Assembly: GCF_964340395.1 (NCBI RefSeq)
Contig: NC_135565.1
Coordinates: 11,236,242 to 11,300,241 of the forward strand
Length of the DNA stretch: 64,000 bases
Direction: 5' to 3'
Origin: Glandiceps talaboti
Taxonomy: Eukaryota > Hemichordata > Enteropneusta > Spengelidae
Part shown: one piece after another, positions 44,325 through 55,760 of the stretch
How the letters are laid out: every line of letters begins with the position of its first letter
Numbering within the stretch: the first letter of the stretch is position 1
Position numbers and translations under genes: made by a program
The notes under the pieces: model-generated
Seen by the model: the letters and a program-made list of their open reading frames with translations, nothing else
Database searches by the model: none
Told to the model about the DNA's origin: nothing

Positions 44325-44420
44325 AAACATCTGGACTTTATATAAAGATGACAACATTGACAATGGATGGCAGCATCGATTTCAGACTCCGCAAGTTTAA
44401 TTTTAGGCAAACTTTACCGG
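44325..44420 (-). repeat. Family R fragment, inverted
   Basis: CTGGACTTTATATAAAGATG, then ACAATGGATGGCAGCATCGA, TTTCAGACTC and AGTTTAATTTTAGGCAAAC is the reverse complement of 19590-19690. Confidence 0.75.
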
Positions 44421-44726
44421 TCAAGAAGAGATTATCGGAGGCAAGTTCTCTGGTAAAAGTGATTTTTTTTATCTATTCCAATGGGTAGCAGACAATACTT
44501 TGCCTACGGATAGCCCCCCCCCCTCAATTGGTAGATGATATTTGACGTGTGTCAGGTGACCTTTTGAATCAGATGACAGGTAATAAGAAGACACGCCTAT
44601 TTATGATTAATAAGTAACTACACTCCAGGAAATACAGACATTCTCATAAACTATGGGTTTTGGGGAATCATTTCATGATTTTACATCATCTACAATAACT
44701 TGTGATGTCAGAATAATATCAAGTAG

Positions 44727-45107
44727 ATGCTTAGTCTCGGTTACCCAGACTCTCATTGCTTGGGGCTCGTCTACGAGACCTCCCAGAGTCTGGGAAACCA
44801 CATTTCAACTACCCTGCGCCGGAAGTCACACAGTACATTTCGTTCAAGTCATAAAAAATGGCCTTACAAAGGCCTGTCTGTTGTAATCGAGATGTGTCAC
44901 TCGCTTGAGAATTGATAAGGTGTCGCGAAAGTACCTTTTCTCGTTTAGCGTACGTACAATTATGGAAGTGAAGCATTCCCCAGCATGCCTTGATCTACTT
45001 CCTACGCGGGTGAGTTGGAATCTCGTTTCTCCAGACTCTCGTTTGGGGAGGCCTCGTAGGCAAAGCCCCCAGCGGCAAGAGTCTGGGTAACCGAGACTAG
45101 AAGATGC
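44727..45107. mobile_element. MITE with 50-bp terminal inverted repeats
   Basis: The left end TAGTCTCGGTTACCCAGACT is mirrored at the right end AGTCTGGGTAACCGAGACTA. The complementarity extends through CTCATTGCTTGGGGCTCGTC and TACGAGACCTCCC. AGATGC lies just outside both ends (a possible target duplication). It is more GC-rich than its surroundings and has no transposase. Fragments occur at 1405-1480 and 24538-24600. Confidence 0.88.
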
Positions 45108-45207
45108 TGAATGTAATTAATTTGCCTACGAATAAACAGCTAAAGACTTTGTCCTTACGGATGGCATTCAGTTTTAATCTTTTATTAATTACTGTTTTAT
45201 TCTTCAT

Positions 45208-45432
45208 TATTGGGAACGGATCAATCTGACTAAAATCCGATGTAGATGTCGGCTAATCGTTCATTACTATTTTACCTTCGTTATTTTGCCTGTATTGACC
45301 TTCTTCGATCAGGCTAAAAAATGTAAACATGTACCAAGAAGGTCAATTCAGGCAAAATAACGAAGGTAAAATAGCAATGAACGATTAGCCGACATCTACA
45401 TCGGATTTTAATCAGATTGGGAACGGATGTAA
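45208..45432. mobile_element. MITE, TIR type ATCTGATTAAAATCCGA, copy 1
   Basis: The left arm AATCTGACTAAAATCCGATG, then TAGATGTCGGCTAATCGTTC, then TTTTACCTTCGTTATTTTGC is nearly perfectly complementary to the right arm (GCAAAATAACGAAGGTAAAA ... CGACATCTACATCGGATTTT AATCAGATT). Arms are about 90 bp with a spacer of about 30 bp. GGGAACGGAT flanks both sides. Confidence 0.9.
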
Positions 45433-46345
45433 GGTTCATGTAATAGTTATTTGCAGATCTGTATGTATTTTTCATCAATCCTGCATGCATGACGAATTGT
45501 TATTACTTAAGTTATGACATTATTTCCCAGAATTCCTCATCCCAGTGTTCAATAGATTTAATTTGCCCCTTTAAATAACTCTATAATAGAGCTGTCCAAA
45601 CGGTGCAGGGGTGATAACAATAAGATAAACCCAGCCTCGCATTTACATACCTTCAATAGGAACTTTGACCAGAACGTTGACTGTTTGACTTTTTATGTGG
45701 GTTTAAACCTCAAGTTACTATTATAAATTGGTACATTATGCCATGTACCTTGTCATTAGTTGTCATGGTCTTGAACGCCAGCATCCGTTATTTAGATGTA
45801 CATTTTTTCTTGATTCGGAAATACGAGGTATATTCTAAACAGCTGATATATTCATGTACCAAACCAAACCAAACATGGAATTCAACTTCAAACGCTCACC
45901 TTTAATTTGATGTTAATGTATATTACATATTACAACAGCCTAAGTGTTTTCTATTTTTCTTTGTGTTTTCTCCAAGTTGGACGCATTAATGAGAACCCAA
46001 TGTACCATGTTATACAGTTCAGAATTAAAATATTCATAATGTGCATTAATTGTAAACGAGTCTGTATTATATTTTTCTGTGTGTGTATTGCAGGTCGGCA
46101 ATGTGCCCCCTCACCCCACAATTCCATGTTTTCCCCTCCCACTGTATCAAATTCAGGACTTCCTCGCCGCAATATTCTTTGCCTGCTCCCCTCCCGCTAC
46201 AAATCGAAAAATATTGCCCACCCACTTTTTAAAAAATTGTGTGAGAACAGTTTTCTGCAAGAACAGCTTCGTTGACTGGACCTGCGTTCATACTCGCCTT
46301 GGACTCGTACGGGACAAATATCCACCAAATCGTGTGAGATTTTTT

Positions 46346-46476
46346 ATACGAAAGCCATCAGGGACTTCCGACTTCCAACGTCCAACATCCTGGTCCATTA
46401 GGTATAAAGCAAAACATACACACGAAGTCGGAAGTTGGAAGTTGGAAGTCGGAAGTCCCCTGACAGCTTTCGTATC
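46346..46476. repeat. Inverted repeat with 42-bp arms
   Basis: ATACGAAAGCCATCAGGGAC, then TTCCGACTTCCAACGTCCAA is mirrored by TTGGAAGTTGGAAGTCGGAA, then GTCCCCTGACAGCTTTCGTA. Arms differ at a few positions, and the loop is about 45 bp. It keeps a long plus-strand frame open by chance. Confidence 0.85.
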
Positions 46477-47486
46477 TGGATATTCCAATCTGTTAAAGCT
46501 TATTCAGTTACTAATAATCGCAGTTTTAAATGGTGTAGATGCATTTCAGCTTTCAGAAATCAACTCTTCTGTTACGAACAATACTTTCCACCTAAAATAC
46601 TGGAAGCTTTGCTTCGGTCCCTCACCACAACAGTGACGTCATTTCCTGATCAGGCCATCATGGCGGCATATTTCCTTTGTGTGACAGCCAACTAAACATG
46701 GTCAGTCGTGTTGCGAGAAACAGAAAAAAAAAACGACAGTTAAAATGTTTTCATGTGATCAGGAATTTTAATTTAGAGAAACACATTCATTTGGAAAAGT
46801 TTAGTATGATACCAACAACACGTTCTTAGCAAGTGATTTAATTCTGAAGTATAAGCCTTATAACTTAACAGTTCGTGTGTTTAAGCAGATGACCTCCATA
46901 GATAAAGTGACACTACGTCTTTCAGGGTACAGGTAACACGTTCCCACATTCAATCTTTTGTGGTTTTCATTAAAGATGATCCCAAAAGAAATTGAAGTGA
47001 TGACCAATGTGTTTAGTATCCCTTTGGAGAACAAAATGCGCAACGAATGAGAAATTATAAGCATATTTATTTGTTATATGATACATCATATTCCGAACAG
47101 GTCTTGTAATTGTTTCCATATTTCAATTAGGTTTAATATCAGAAAGAGATATTTAAAGTTTTATTTACACCCCTGTTCGATTTTATTAATGCCCATTTTT
47201 ATTAATGTCCATTATCACCGTTAATGCATCTGGCAGTTTAAAAACGTAGTTACAGGTTTCACACTAATTGACATCATAGATATTTTGTCGGCGTTATAAA
47301 AAGGCTTGTCATTCTGGTGAGGTATCTGACGACTCCATCCTAGGAAATAAAAAGATGAATTTCGATTAACAAGTATGTTATCAAGAGGGTTGTAGTAATA
47401 GATATAACAATAACCGTCTTCAGTATGTATCTAATGGAGATATCATTTCTAATGTGACGTTTACAAGAAATAATAAAATAAAATAA

Positions 47487-47487
<1 letters not shown>

Positions 47488-47532
<45 letters not shown>
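47488..47532. repeat. (AAAT)n/(AATC)n microsatellite
   Basis: AATAAAATAAAATAAAATC is followed by about ten AATC units. A LINE-type tail is possible, but no LINE body is recognised next to it. Confidence 0.93.
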
Positions 47533-47533
<1 letters not shown>

Positions 47534-47670
47534 CAAGCAATCGTCTAGTACAGACATTTGTCAAATTCCAGATTTGGAATCAACTTGACTATAAGTCCAA
47601 ATACGATTAAGGGATAGTCATACTTTGTGAAACAATATCTACTTGTATGTACCCACTCTCTTATTGAAAT

Positions 47671-47713
47671 TAAACAAACAAACAAACAAACAAACAAACA
47701 AACAAACAAACAA
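47671..47713. repeat. (AAAC)n microsatellite
   Basis: About ten perfect units. Confidence 0.95.
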
Positions 47714-49011
47714 CATCACTATATGTGATAATTATACAAACAATCTCCAACCTACTTGCGTGCTCACTCATTCACCTACATAAATAACGATTTTCCACGT
47801 TTGGAGATAATCAATTTCCTTATTAAGTCATGGGCTGATTAATTATGCAGACATAAATACTCAAGAGACAATAGTTGGAATAACTATGTTTTTTCCCTTG
47901 TCTGTATAAGCCAACGAATATGTAAATTTCAGTTATGTATACAAGCATGCTGTCACAAGATGGTCCAAAATATGGCACAACTGTAACTTAGTTAATAACA
48001 GTTCGAAAAGGTGAATGGTGGAGTAAGGTGATGGAGAAAGATGCACACAGACACAGTGAAATGTACTGTCTTGGTCAAAGGCTCATTATTACTGAAAACT
48101 GAAATGAGCAAAAGGTTTACACTACAAAGATAAAGCTATACTAAATCTAAGATTACACAACTCATAGAAATTCTACAGTAGCTTGGTTGAGTATAGTCCC
48201 TTGTCTTGACTTGTAACACTTTGTCGGCGAGTACCTTGGCAGCGACGCTTGGGACCTGCTTGTAGATTTCACAAAAGTAAGCAACGCATTGAGTAGAAAG
48301 AAACGGCCGATCGTTGTGTTGAGGCACTTGGCTGAATAAATGCCAGTCTCTGGCTTAGTAGATAGCTTGGAGTCTTGTCAATAGCTGTATTCTACCAGCA
48401 TACAAGGTATCATATGACTGGCTCCAGGGAAAATCAGTTGTGACTTCTAGCTTTTATAGCCTGTTGTAAATAACTCCAAATGGCAGAAACTGTCAAAACA
48501 TGTTGACAGTCCACTTGGTGACATTACCACGACCTCTAAGCTGATTGGTCTGACCGGTGACAACAACAGATACTTGACAGGTTGTATGCAGATTCCCTGT
48601 GGCCTGAAAGTTCACTTGACCCCTAGGTCAGAGTCAATTTACACTACGTTGTAAACACCAGGTGTCCAGGCACCAATATGTAAATGACAAGAGCTGAACA
48701 TAACCACCTGTTATCTTGCCATCAAAACAAGTTCTACACAATGACTGAATCAGTCTACACTCTAAAATGTAATGTAAAGTACATAAAGCGATATTTTACC
48801 TCATGTAACCAAGATTATTATTGTCTGATGGTCTTCGTTTGCGGCTAGTTAGATTGGACCAATACTTTTGTTCACAACATATCAATTGACCGTTGTCGCA
48901 ACATTTCTGTAATTAATGGTGGAAAGACGATATATACATTACCACTAGGTGTACAACCATATCCTTTGAACTTAACATCGATCATCCAATAGGCACAAAA
49001 AACAAGCATAT

Positions 49012-49045
49012 CCCCTAAACCTAAACCTAATCCTAAACCTAACCG
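49012..49045. repeat. Short telomere-like tract
   Basis: CCCCTAAACCTAAACCTAAT then CCTAAACCTAACC: five degenerate hexamers of the CCTAAA/CCTAAC kind, isolated inside unique sequence. Confidence 0.7.
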
Positions 49046-49414
49046 GTACAAAATCTTAGAAGGTACACCTCGTGCACCAAATCTAATTGTAATAAAGTCA
49101 ACATAATTATTACTAAATATGACTTTGCATAGACAATGTACATTATCTTTTGGGTTTAACATGAAAACGAACACCTTAGAGGATCTAGTGCTTCGTGGCC
49201 TGCTTAACGTGTTAAATCATATGCTGGATAGTTGATAGTCTGGATGTCAATTGTGGTCTAACCACAAGTCCCCTCGATCAGCACAGAAAGTTGTTCATCT
49301 AATCAGCGAACCCCAACTGTTATAGTGACATAACCAGTGTATAAGTAGCATCCCGAGCTGACAAATATACCATATTTGGACAATACCTAAATAACTGCCC
49401 CAATAAACACTAAC

Positions 49415-49546
49415 TTTATGAGGGACTGTGTTATTGGTTAGAATTTTGTGACTGATTAACAAAGACATGATGTTAATGACTGTGGTTGGTTTCGGATGAA
49501 TGTTAAATTGAATCGTACGACTTCTAGAGCAACAACTTTGACTACA
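49415..49546 (-). CDS. Gene D exon 3: divergent cysteine module
   Basis: Minus strand: acceptor TACCTTCACTCACAG, then 44 codons beginning CSQSCCSRSR and ending NNTVPHK, then AAA/GTTAGT (a fair donor). Phase 0 at both ends. It aligns with the CC-x6-CC exons of genes A and C (CC-x-R near the start, T-x-P and K just before the donor), but the first pair is reduced to one Cys and the gap to three residues. Exon 2 of this gene has one cysteine more than its homologues, so the total is again eight. If the donor is not used, the frame continues 36 codons with two more cysteines to a stop at 49305. Confidence 0.6.
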
Positions 49547-49689
49547 CTGTGAGTGAAGGTATAAATCGTATAGATAGTTGAAGACTATATATTGTAAATA
49601 CAAGCAATATGGGATGCAATTATATCATTGTATTATCTTATATTAGTATTGAAAAGGAAGATGACGTTAATGTCACAGAAAGAAAGACA

Positions 49690-49792
49690 GACAGACAGAC
49701 AGACAGGCATTTAGTAAATACTTAAATACCTACCTACCTACATACCTACCTACCTACCTACCTAGATCTACCTACCTACATACATACATACA

Positions 49793-49823
<31 letters not shown>

Positions 49824-49882
49824 TATATAAACAATACAGTTCAAAACAAAATAAAATAAAATAAAATAAAATAAAATAAAAA
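49690..49882. repeat. (GACA)n, (CTAC)n, (ATAC)n, (AAAAT)n array
   Basis: A succession of short arrays: GACA (49687-49706), CTAC (49729-49780), ATAC (49780-49820) and AAAAT (49848-49882). It sits in gene D intron 2, ending about 70 bases from the exon 2 donor. Confidence 0.93.
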
Positions 49883-49952
49883 ATAATTAATACTACAATG
49901 ATAGGACGCTAACTTGTTCTAACTAAATTTAGATGCCAACTGTAAGACTCAC

Positions 49953-50078
49953 CAATGTTCTATGGCCATAGTCACGGAGTCTATTAAGAAAGTCTGTGCA
50001 AGTACAAGAATGTGATATGTCGCAGAAAGTAAACTCGTTGTGTCCAGAGACATTTCCTTCTGGGCTCACTTTATAGCA
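49953..50078 (-). CDS. Gene D exon 2: four-cysteine exon
   Basis: Minus strand: acceptor CTTTTCCATAGCAG, then 42 codons starting CYKVSPEGNVSGHNEFTFCD, then ISHSCTCTDF and ending HRTL, then TTG/GTGAGT. Phase 0. The first-to-second cysteine gap is 17 residues, identical to gene C exon 2. The acceptor is a tandem TAGCAG: using the upstream AG adds one Gln (start 50081). I place the start at the Cys because both homologues begin there. It contains an N-V-S sequon. Function unknown. Confidence 0.75.
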
Positions 50079-50089
50079 CTGCTATGGAA

Positions 50090-52241
50090 AAGAGAGAACA
50101 TCAACTTCATTTAAATAACTAAATGTATGCATTTACTACAAGACTTTTTAATCATGTTATTTAGCATACCTGTTTATCGAATCATCATCTCCAATTGAAA
50201 TCATCATTGTGAAACATTACGTCAAGACATCTGACGCCACATTTAAAAAATAAAATAAAACTGATTTATTTTATTTTATGGCCCCCAAAAAATATATTAC
50301 CAAGCCTATCAAATTTCTCTCGTCTGGCTCGACAAATATCTCTCTTGGTAAACGTTTTGTTTCAATTTCATATGATCTGGTACCTGCATTGATGGTAATA
50401 ATGCACAAATGTTTAATATAGTTAGTTGATGTAGTGTTTGATTGTAATCAGTCTTTTGCATACGTGGTGTGTTTTTTACTAATTAAGCTCTATCCTTATT
50501 TGTATAATTTGTTTTTTTACTAATTAATCTATATATCCTTATATACCTTCAAACACCATATAATTAAGCAAATGAATTGATGATTACAAAGATTTTGTGT
50601 TCTATAAAGCTTTTTGGTACAATGATTCATTTGCATAATTAATCCTTTTGGTAATAAAATAATGAATTATGTATGCAAGCGTTAGATTGTTCGTACAGTT
50701 GGGTTTGATTAATTAAGGGGTTCGTCATGCATGATAGCCAGTGTTAGGGATTTTTCATTCCAAGAATGAATATGTTGGAACAACAATCTGACGGATTTGT
50801 CCTTACAGAAGGCATTCAGTTAAATTTACATCTGGTTGAAGCAGTTTTTTCCGGATCATAAGCTTTCGACATAGCGTTCCACTACTGCCTTTAGTTTTTG
50901 GCACAATATAATGTCCTGCTATTGAATCCGTGCACATATCATGATGTTAACTCGATTTCTTTTCATACTTTTCGTTTCGTTCCTTGACCAGAAACTCTCA
51001 TCATACACGGCATCTGAACTTCATCGCCCGTAATTCCAACATACATAACTTAACTTCGATCGAGGTTTGACATCATGGCAGCTATTAAGCGTTCACTGAA
51101 TTTGTCATTTCGTTCGTCTCTACATTTCAAATGTTCTTTCTTTATTTCACGAATTATCTATTCCATATCACCATTTCTCTAAGGGAGCCTCCAGTAATTA
51201 CAAGTGTGAATGGAGGACTCATGTTTTACAAATCGTTTCTCGATTGCGAGAGGGCGATATATCAGAAATGGGAGTATACCAGTCACCTTCCTCGAGTCAG
51301 GCGTTATATGAACCTCTGGCAAGCATACTAATATAATAGCCCACTACTTCTGACGTCTACTTTAATTAAAGTATCAGGAGTGATATTAATCTTTCAAGCC
51401 CAAATATGGGTTTCACGGACTGAGGTTGTATGGTAGAAGGACCTGATTTTAGGAGGGCTGTAAGCCATAATACTACCCAGGTCCGGAAAACTCATATCCG
51501 GGTTTAAATTTTTTTTATCATATAACATGTGCAGTAACATCATCACACAACCACTTAAATTTACAGTGAAGCATTATTTTGTTCTCAAAATCGTAAAGAT
51601 ATTTAGAAAAAATCAAAACTGAATCACTCGGCGAATGGCGCGCGTGCGCTCTCGAAGCTCCATGGAATTGCATAGGACGCGATATGGGGTGTACAATAAT
51701 TTACGGTAATAAATGACAGAATTTAAAATTTCAAGTGTCGGTGATTGTTGACACAATTTTAGTTTGTACGAATTTATGAGTGTCTGATAAGATAGACCTA
51801 ATACATACTCGTAAGGAGGTTTATGCAAGAAGTGTGACAGTTTGGTTCCTATAACATGACTTCAGAAAATAGGGTTATTAATTCGATCAAAAGACAAGAT
51901 ACCCGTTGCAATACTTCAGTAACAGTTGATGAGGTGTAAAAGAAGTAAATGAAGACAATTTTGTGATTCAGAAGTAGACAAAAACAATATACAGACTGTA
52001 CTGTTATAGGCTGAAACGATATCGTTTCTCTCTGGAATGTGATTTTTTTAAAAAGTAACCAAAGATATCTTGGCAAGAAAATCTACAGAGGAACAGAAGT
52101 AAATTGTCACGTGTTTAGGGTCGATGGCTTAAATTAGGATCTGAATTTTTTATTTGGTGTGATCAATCACAACAAGTAATGAAAGCAATAATATCGATAA
52201 CTTCATACTCTTTTGACGTAACAAGCAAATATTAGACTTAC
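50090..52241. other. Gene D intron 1
   Basis: About 2.2 kb with no other exon recognised. 51180-51235 is a fragment of the GGGAGCC/TTACAA repeat type (GGGAGCCTCCAGTAATTACA). 51395-51500 has short inverted pieces (CCCAAATATGGG). The rest is AT-rich. Confidence 0.45.
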
Positions 52242-52367
52242 CACATTCTTGTAGTTGCATCTGGCTTTGACTTCTGTTGCGTTATTATTAAGTACCAATA
52301 TTATCAAAACAAAGCCAACGACAAATGTATTGTGTGGCTTGTAAAAGTCGCTACCCCTGGCAGCCAT
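52242..52367 (-). CDS. Gene D exon 1: signal peptide and first cysteine
   Basis: Minus strand: acceptor TATATTTTGCAG, then GACG, then ATG (52365-52367) and 42 codons ending GTG/GTAAGT. The product is MAARGSDFYKPHNTFVVGFV, then LIILVLNNNATEVKARC, then NYKNV. A 12-residue hydrophobic core is followed by a polar stretch and one Cys. It is a weaker signal peptide than in A or C (16-residue N-region) and could serve as an anchor. The leader layout (acceptor, GA-x-G, ATG) is the same as gene A. It needs an upstream non-coding exon on the minus strand beyond 52371. Confidence 0.7.
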
Positions 52368-52614
52368 CGTCCTGCAAAATATAATGAAGTGCAACCGTTA
52401 TATCATAATTCTTGCTATCATTTTCTATTTATTGATGATGTTGTACTGGTTCAGACATTTATGACCAAACAGTGGGAACCCTTTCAGCATCCCACAAAAT
52501 GTACAGTAAGTCAAGCACGGTGTGTATAGGATGTAATTATTCACTGCTATTTACATACGGTCATCAAGCTAGAGTATATTGTGTCATCAACTACTAGCAG
52601 AAATGTAAATTGTG

Positions 52615-52786
52615 GATACATACATACATACATACATACATACATACATACATACATACATACATACATAGAGACACATACACAGACGGACCGACGGACA
52701 CAGCAGAGAGAGACAGAGACAGAGACAGGGAAAAACAGACAGAGAGACAGAGACAGACGGGCAGAGGCAGACAGACCATACAGATC

Positions 52787-52824
<38 letters not shown>

Positions 52825-52828
52825 CACC

Positions 52829-52895
<67 letters not shown>

Positions 52896-52962
52896 GGCAG
52901 GCAGGCAGGCAGGCAGGCAGGGAGGGAGGGAGGGAGGGAGAGAGAGAGAGATCGAGCGAGAG

Positions 52963-53044
<82 letters not shown>
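52615..53044. repeat. Graded compound microsatellite, 430 bp
   Basis: From left to right: (ATAC)n, GACA/GAGA mixture, (GACA)n from about 52790 to 52892, (GGCA)n to 52918, (GGGA)n to about 52938, then (GA)n to 53044. Each block differs from the next by one base change per unit. Long frames are open in all six readings and are artefacts. Confidence 0.97.
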
Positions 53045-53049
<5 letters not shown>

Positions 53050-53056
53050 TATGTAG

Positions 53057-55760
53057 ATGGCCAATTAAATCTGGCTTTGAAGGTGCCGTAAAGTCTTCTC
53101 TTTGCCACACTATCAAACTAACATACATTGATGAGACTGATCAAGGGGTATATTTTACTTGTAATTGAGCTATTTTAATTTTCCTAAATTGTAAAATAGA
53201 AGATAGGAATAATTTGTCTTTCTTGACATAATGTGTCGTTTTCGGGGATCGAATCCAAGCTTAGCCCAATGCGCAAAGTGGTGGAAAGGAAAGAAAGAAT
53301 GTCCCTTGTTAGTTTTTGAATTTGGAAATTAAATTTAAAAAATACATAAACAAATTATCTGGCCATAACGCATATATTCAGATCCCTTATTTAAACGCCT
53401 TCCTATTTTAGATATTACAAACATCGGGATTTATATCAAAAAGCATTTTTTGAGCACGATGTATAAATCATTTTTTTCTCTCCAAAATTAGTCATTCTCA
53501 CGACACTAGGTAACATGAACGAAATGGTCTTTACCTCCGCAAATACAAAATATAGCATTTGAGTGTATTCAGACCAAACTTTACTGGTATGATAATTTGG
53601 AACTAAATCCCTTCAAATACGAGAGATACCTGTTGTCGGAGTAAGTTTAAAACAGACTTCAAGAAGTACCTCATAAACTAACAATAAATGCCATCTTTTT
53701 ATTAATATTTTTACTTTTTATCATCACATGTTATAAATTCTGTATTATGGTCATTGTTATCATTATTATTTGTAAGTTTTTCTTGCTGTAAATTTGTATT
53801 TATTGTCTAATTTTCTCCAGTGAATGAGGTCAAACTCAATTAGTTGTTTTGTCAACTATTTTTGTTGTCATTTCCATGTCTGCTCAAATGTGTTTTTGTT
53901 GTTTATTCATTTCTGTTTATGGTTTCACTTGTAGCAGTTTAATCTAGTGGAAATATACTATTAGTGTTAGTATTATTAATCTTTCTAATTGTCGATATGT
54001 CAAGGGGATATTTGACAGTTCGATCATACAAACATGTAAATGTTATGTGATTTTTTGGGTACAAAGGAGGATATTGATGTATATATTCACTTGTTTCAAA
54101 AGATGGTAGACTGTAATTCGCTATAGTAGTTCGAGTTCAGTAATTGTACATGTATTAATGTTGTACAACTCGACGCGACGGTGGTTTTATTTGGAAATCG
54201 TTTAACATTGGGGTTCGCATCACTGTTTCGTAGCTGACCCAACATGCTACCTCAGGTTGTTTCGAATATATACATGCACTGTTTGCTGTTTTCATACTGA
54301 GTAGTATGGCATACACAAATATACATGCACTATGATGTATACAACAATCACATGTATACAACAGGCCCAAAATATCAAAAGGTTTCAACAGCAGGAGGGG
54401 CATACCTCTTCCTGGACTCGGATCCCTCAGCCTGCGTTGCATTAGTCTAATAGCATTAATATCCACCACAAAAACATGTTCAACATACCATCTCTCAAAA
54501 CATTTAATCATTAACCTAAGGACATACTGACCAGTAATCCTACCATCGACATAACTTATGTTTATCATGAGTTAGAGGGAATAATATAGATGCATTCATA
54601 TCAGTAATCTCTTAAAGTAATGAAATTAGAATGTCCTTCCACCAACTTCCAACCTCCTGTCTTCATAATTCGTAAATTTAGCTTTTTCATCGTAAATGTA
54701 AAAATTGAAATTCTATTTTCGTATTAAAATCGTACTTGAACACTTATTTTTCCGTAATTATAAGTTGTACTGGGGACCCCCCTCATTGGTACAGACCCCC
54801 CCCCAACCCTCATTGGTACAGAAACAATAGCGGGTGCCTCTGATATTGAAGTTGTAGCATAAATTCTTAAAAGATATAACCTAATTGCTGAAAATCATTA
54901 GATTCACGCGATGCTTCGGTCGGTTTGTTTGAATGTATCTGGGGAAAATGAGTCTTATCGTATACTACAACATGAGTAACTTTCGAATACACTGATATCA
55001 GAAAAGAACATGAGAGGTGAATCTACTGTACATCAAAGGCACAGGCTGTTGTTTTGAATCAATGCATGTCAGTTTGATAGTGTGATGAAGACCCGTCGGA
55101 GATTTTTTCGGCACCTTGAAAGTAAGCCAGATTTAATTGGCCACAAGTTTAACAATGTGATTGAAAATAAACAACTGCTACAAGGGTTGTAATATTCAAT
55201 AAAGTAATATGTATGCTGACCTGACTACAGAGCAGGATGTTTGGCAAAACGATCACTTATCCCGGTTGATGTTTAGGAAACATAGCATAATGTCGTGTAT
55301 ACATAGTATATGATGTAGTGAGCAGGACTTACCTTATCGTTCTTTGCTAACAGCAATAATCGTATTTCTCAAATACACACGCACAAAAAGTTAAATCGCC
55401 CTTTATAGTCTCTAAAAATATAAATTATGAAGAAACTTAATCAAAGTAAATGTGTTATTTACATATAAATTACCATTTACTATAACTTCCGGCATGTGCC
55501 TTTGAAGTAATTCTGTCAACTCTGTGTCCTTTAAGTAATGATATCCGTACGTAGTCAGATGACATCCAACAACACATTTTGTTATTGGAATTATGTTTTC
55601 GTGGTTTGCAAAGAAAGTTAATTAAAAGTAACACTATTGCATCTCCCCAATCATCGAGCCAGATATGACCGTGCAAATTTCTGCGCTTCGAATTTGTTCA
55701 GTTGAAAAAGTACAACTTGGATTTTTTCTGTAACATTTTCAAAGCAATGCCAAGAGTTTA
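53057..55760. repeat. Large inverted repeat, right arm
   Basis: Mirror of 34680-37408. It starts at the family F terminus TGGCCAATTAAATCTGGCTT, which abuts the GA microsatellite, and ends at ATGCCAAGAGTTTATTCG. A full F copy lies at 54820-55145. It carries B-box-like sequence (GGGGATCGAATCC near 53250, mirrored near 36950), so part of the arm may be an old tRNA-derived element. Confidence 0.8.

Larger units (their letters stand above)
45433..49414. other. Between genes C and D: no supported gene
   Basis: It holds an inverted-repeat element at 46346-46476, AATC and AAAC microsatellites, and a telomere-like tract at 49012-49045. Open frames at 45907-46636 (plus) and 48136-48327 and 48872-49174 (minus) are unsupported. 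Any 3' exons or UTRs of genes C and D would lie here. Confidence 0.4.

Noticed and set aside
44406-44540. Possible exon 4 of gene C reading ANFTGQEEIIGGKFS to a stop
   Set aside because: Its acceptor lies in an inverted copy of dispersed repeat R (matching 19590-19690), so the apparent splice site is repeat sequence.
46079-46636. 185-codon frame as a terminal exon of gene C (acceptor TGTATTGCAG at 46085-46094, phase 0)
   Set aside because: The frame runs through both arms of the inverted repeat at 46346-46476, has no similarity to other family members, and an overlapping frame is equally open. Kept only as a remote possibility.
52547-53168. ORFs up to 195 aa rich in Arg-Gln-Thr-Asp or Ser-Leu-Ser-Val-Cys
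   Set aside because: Artefacts of the graded tetranucleotide/GA array, open in every frame.
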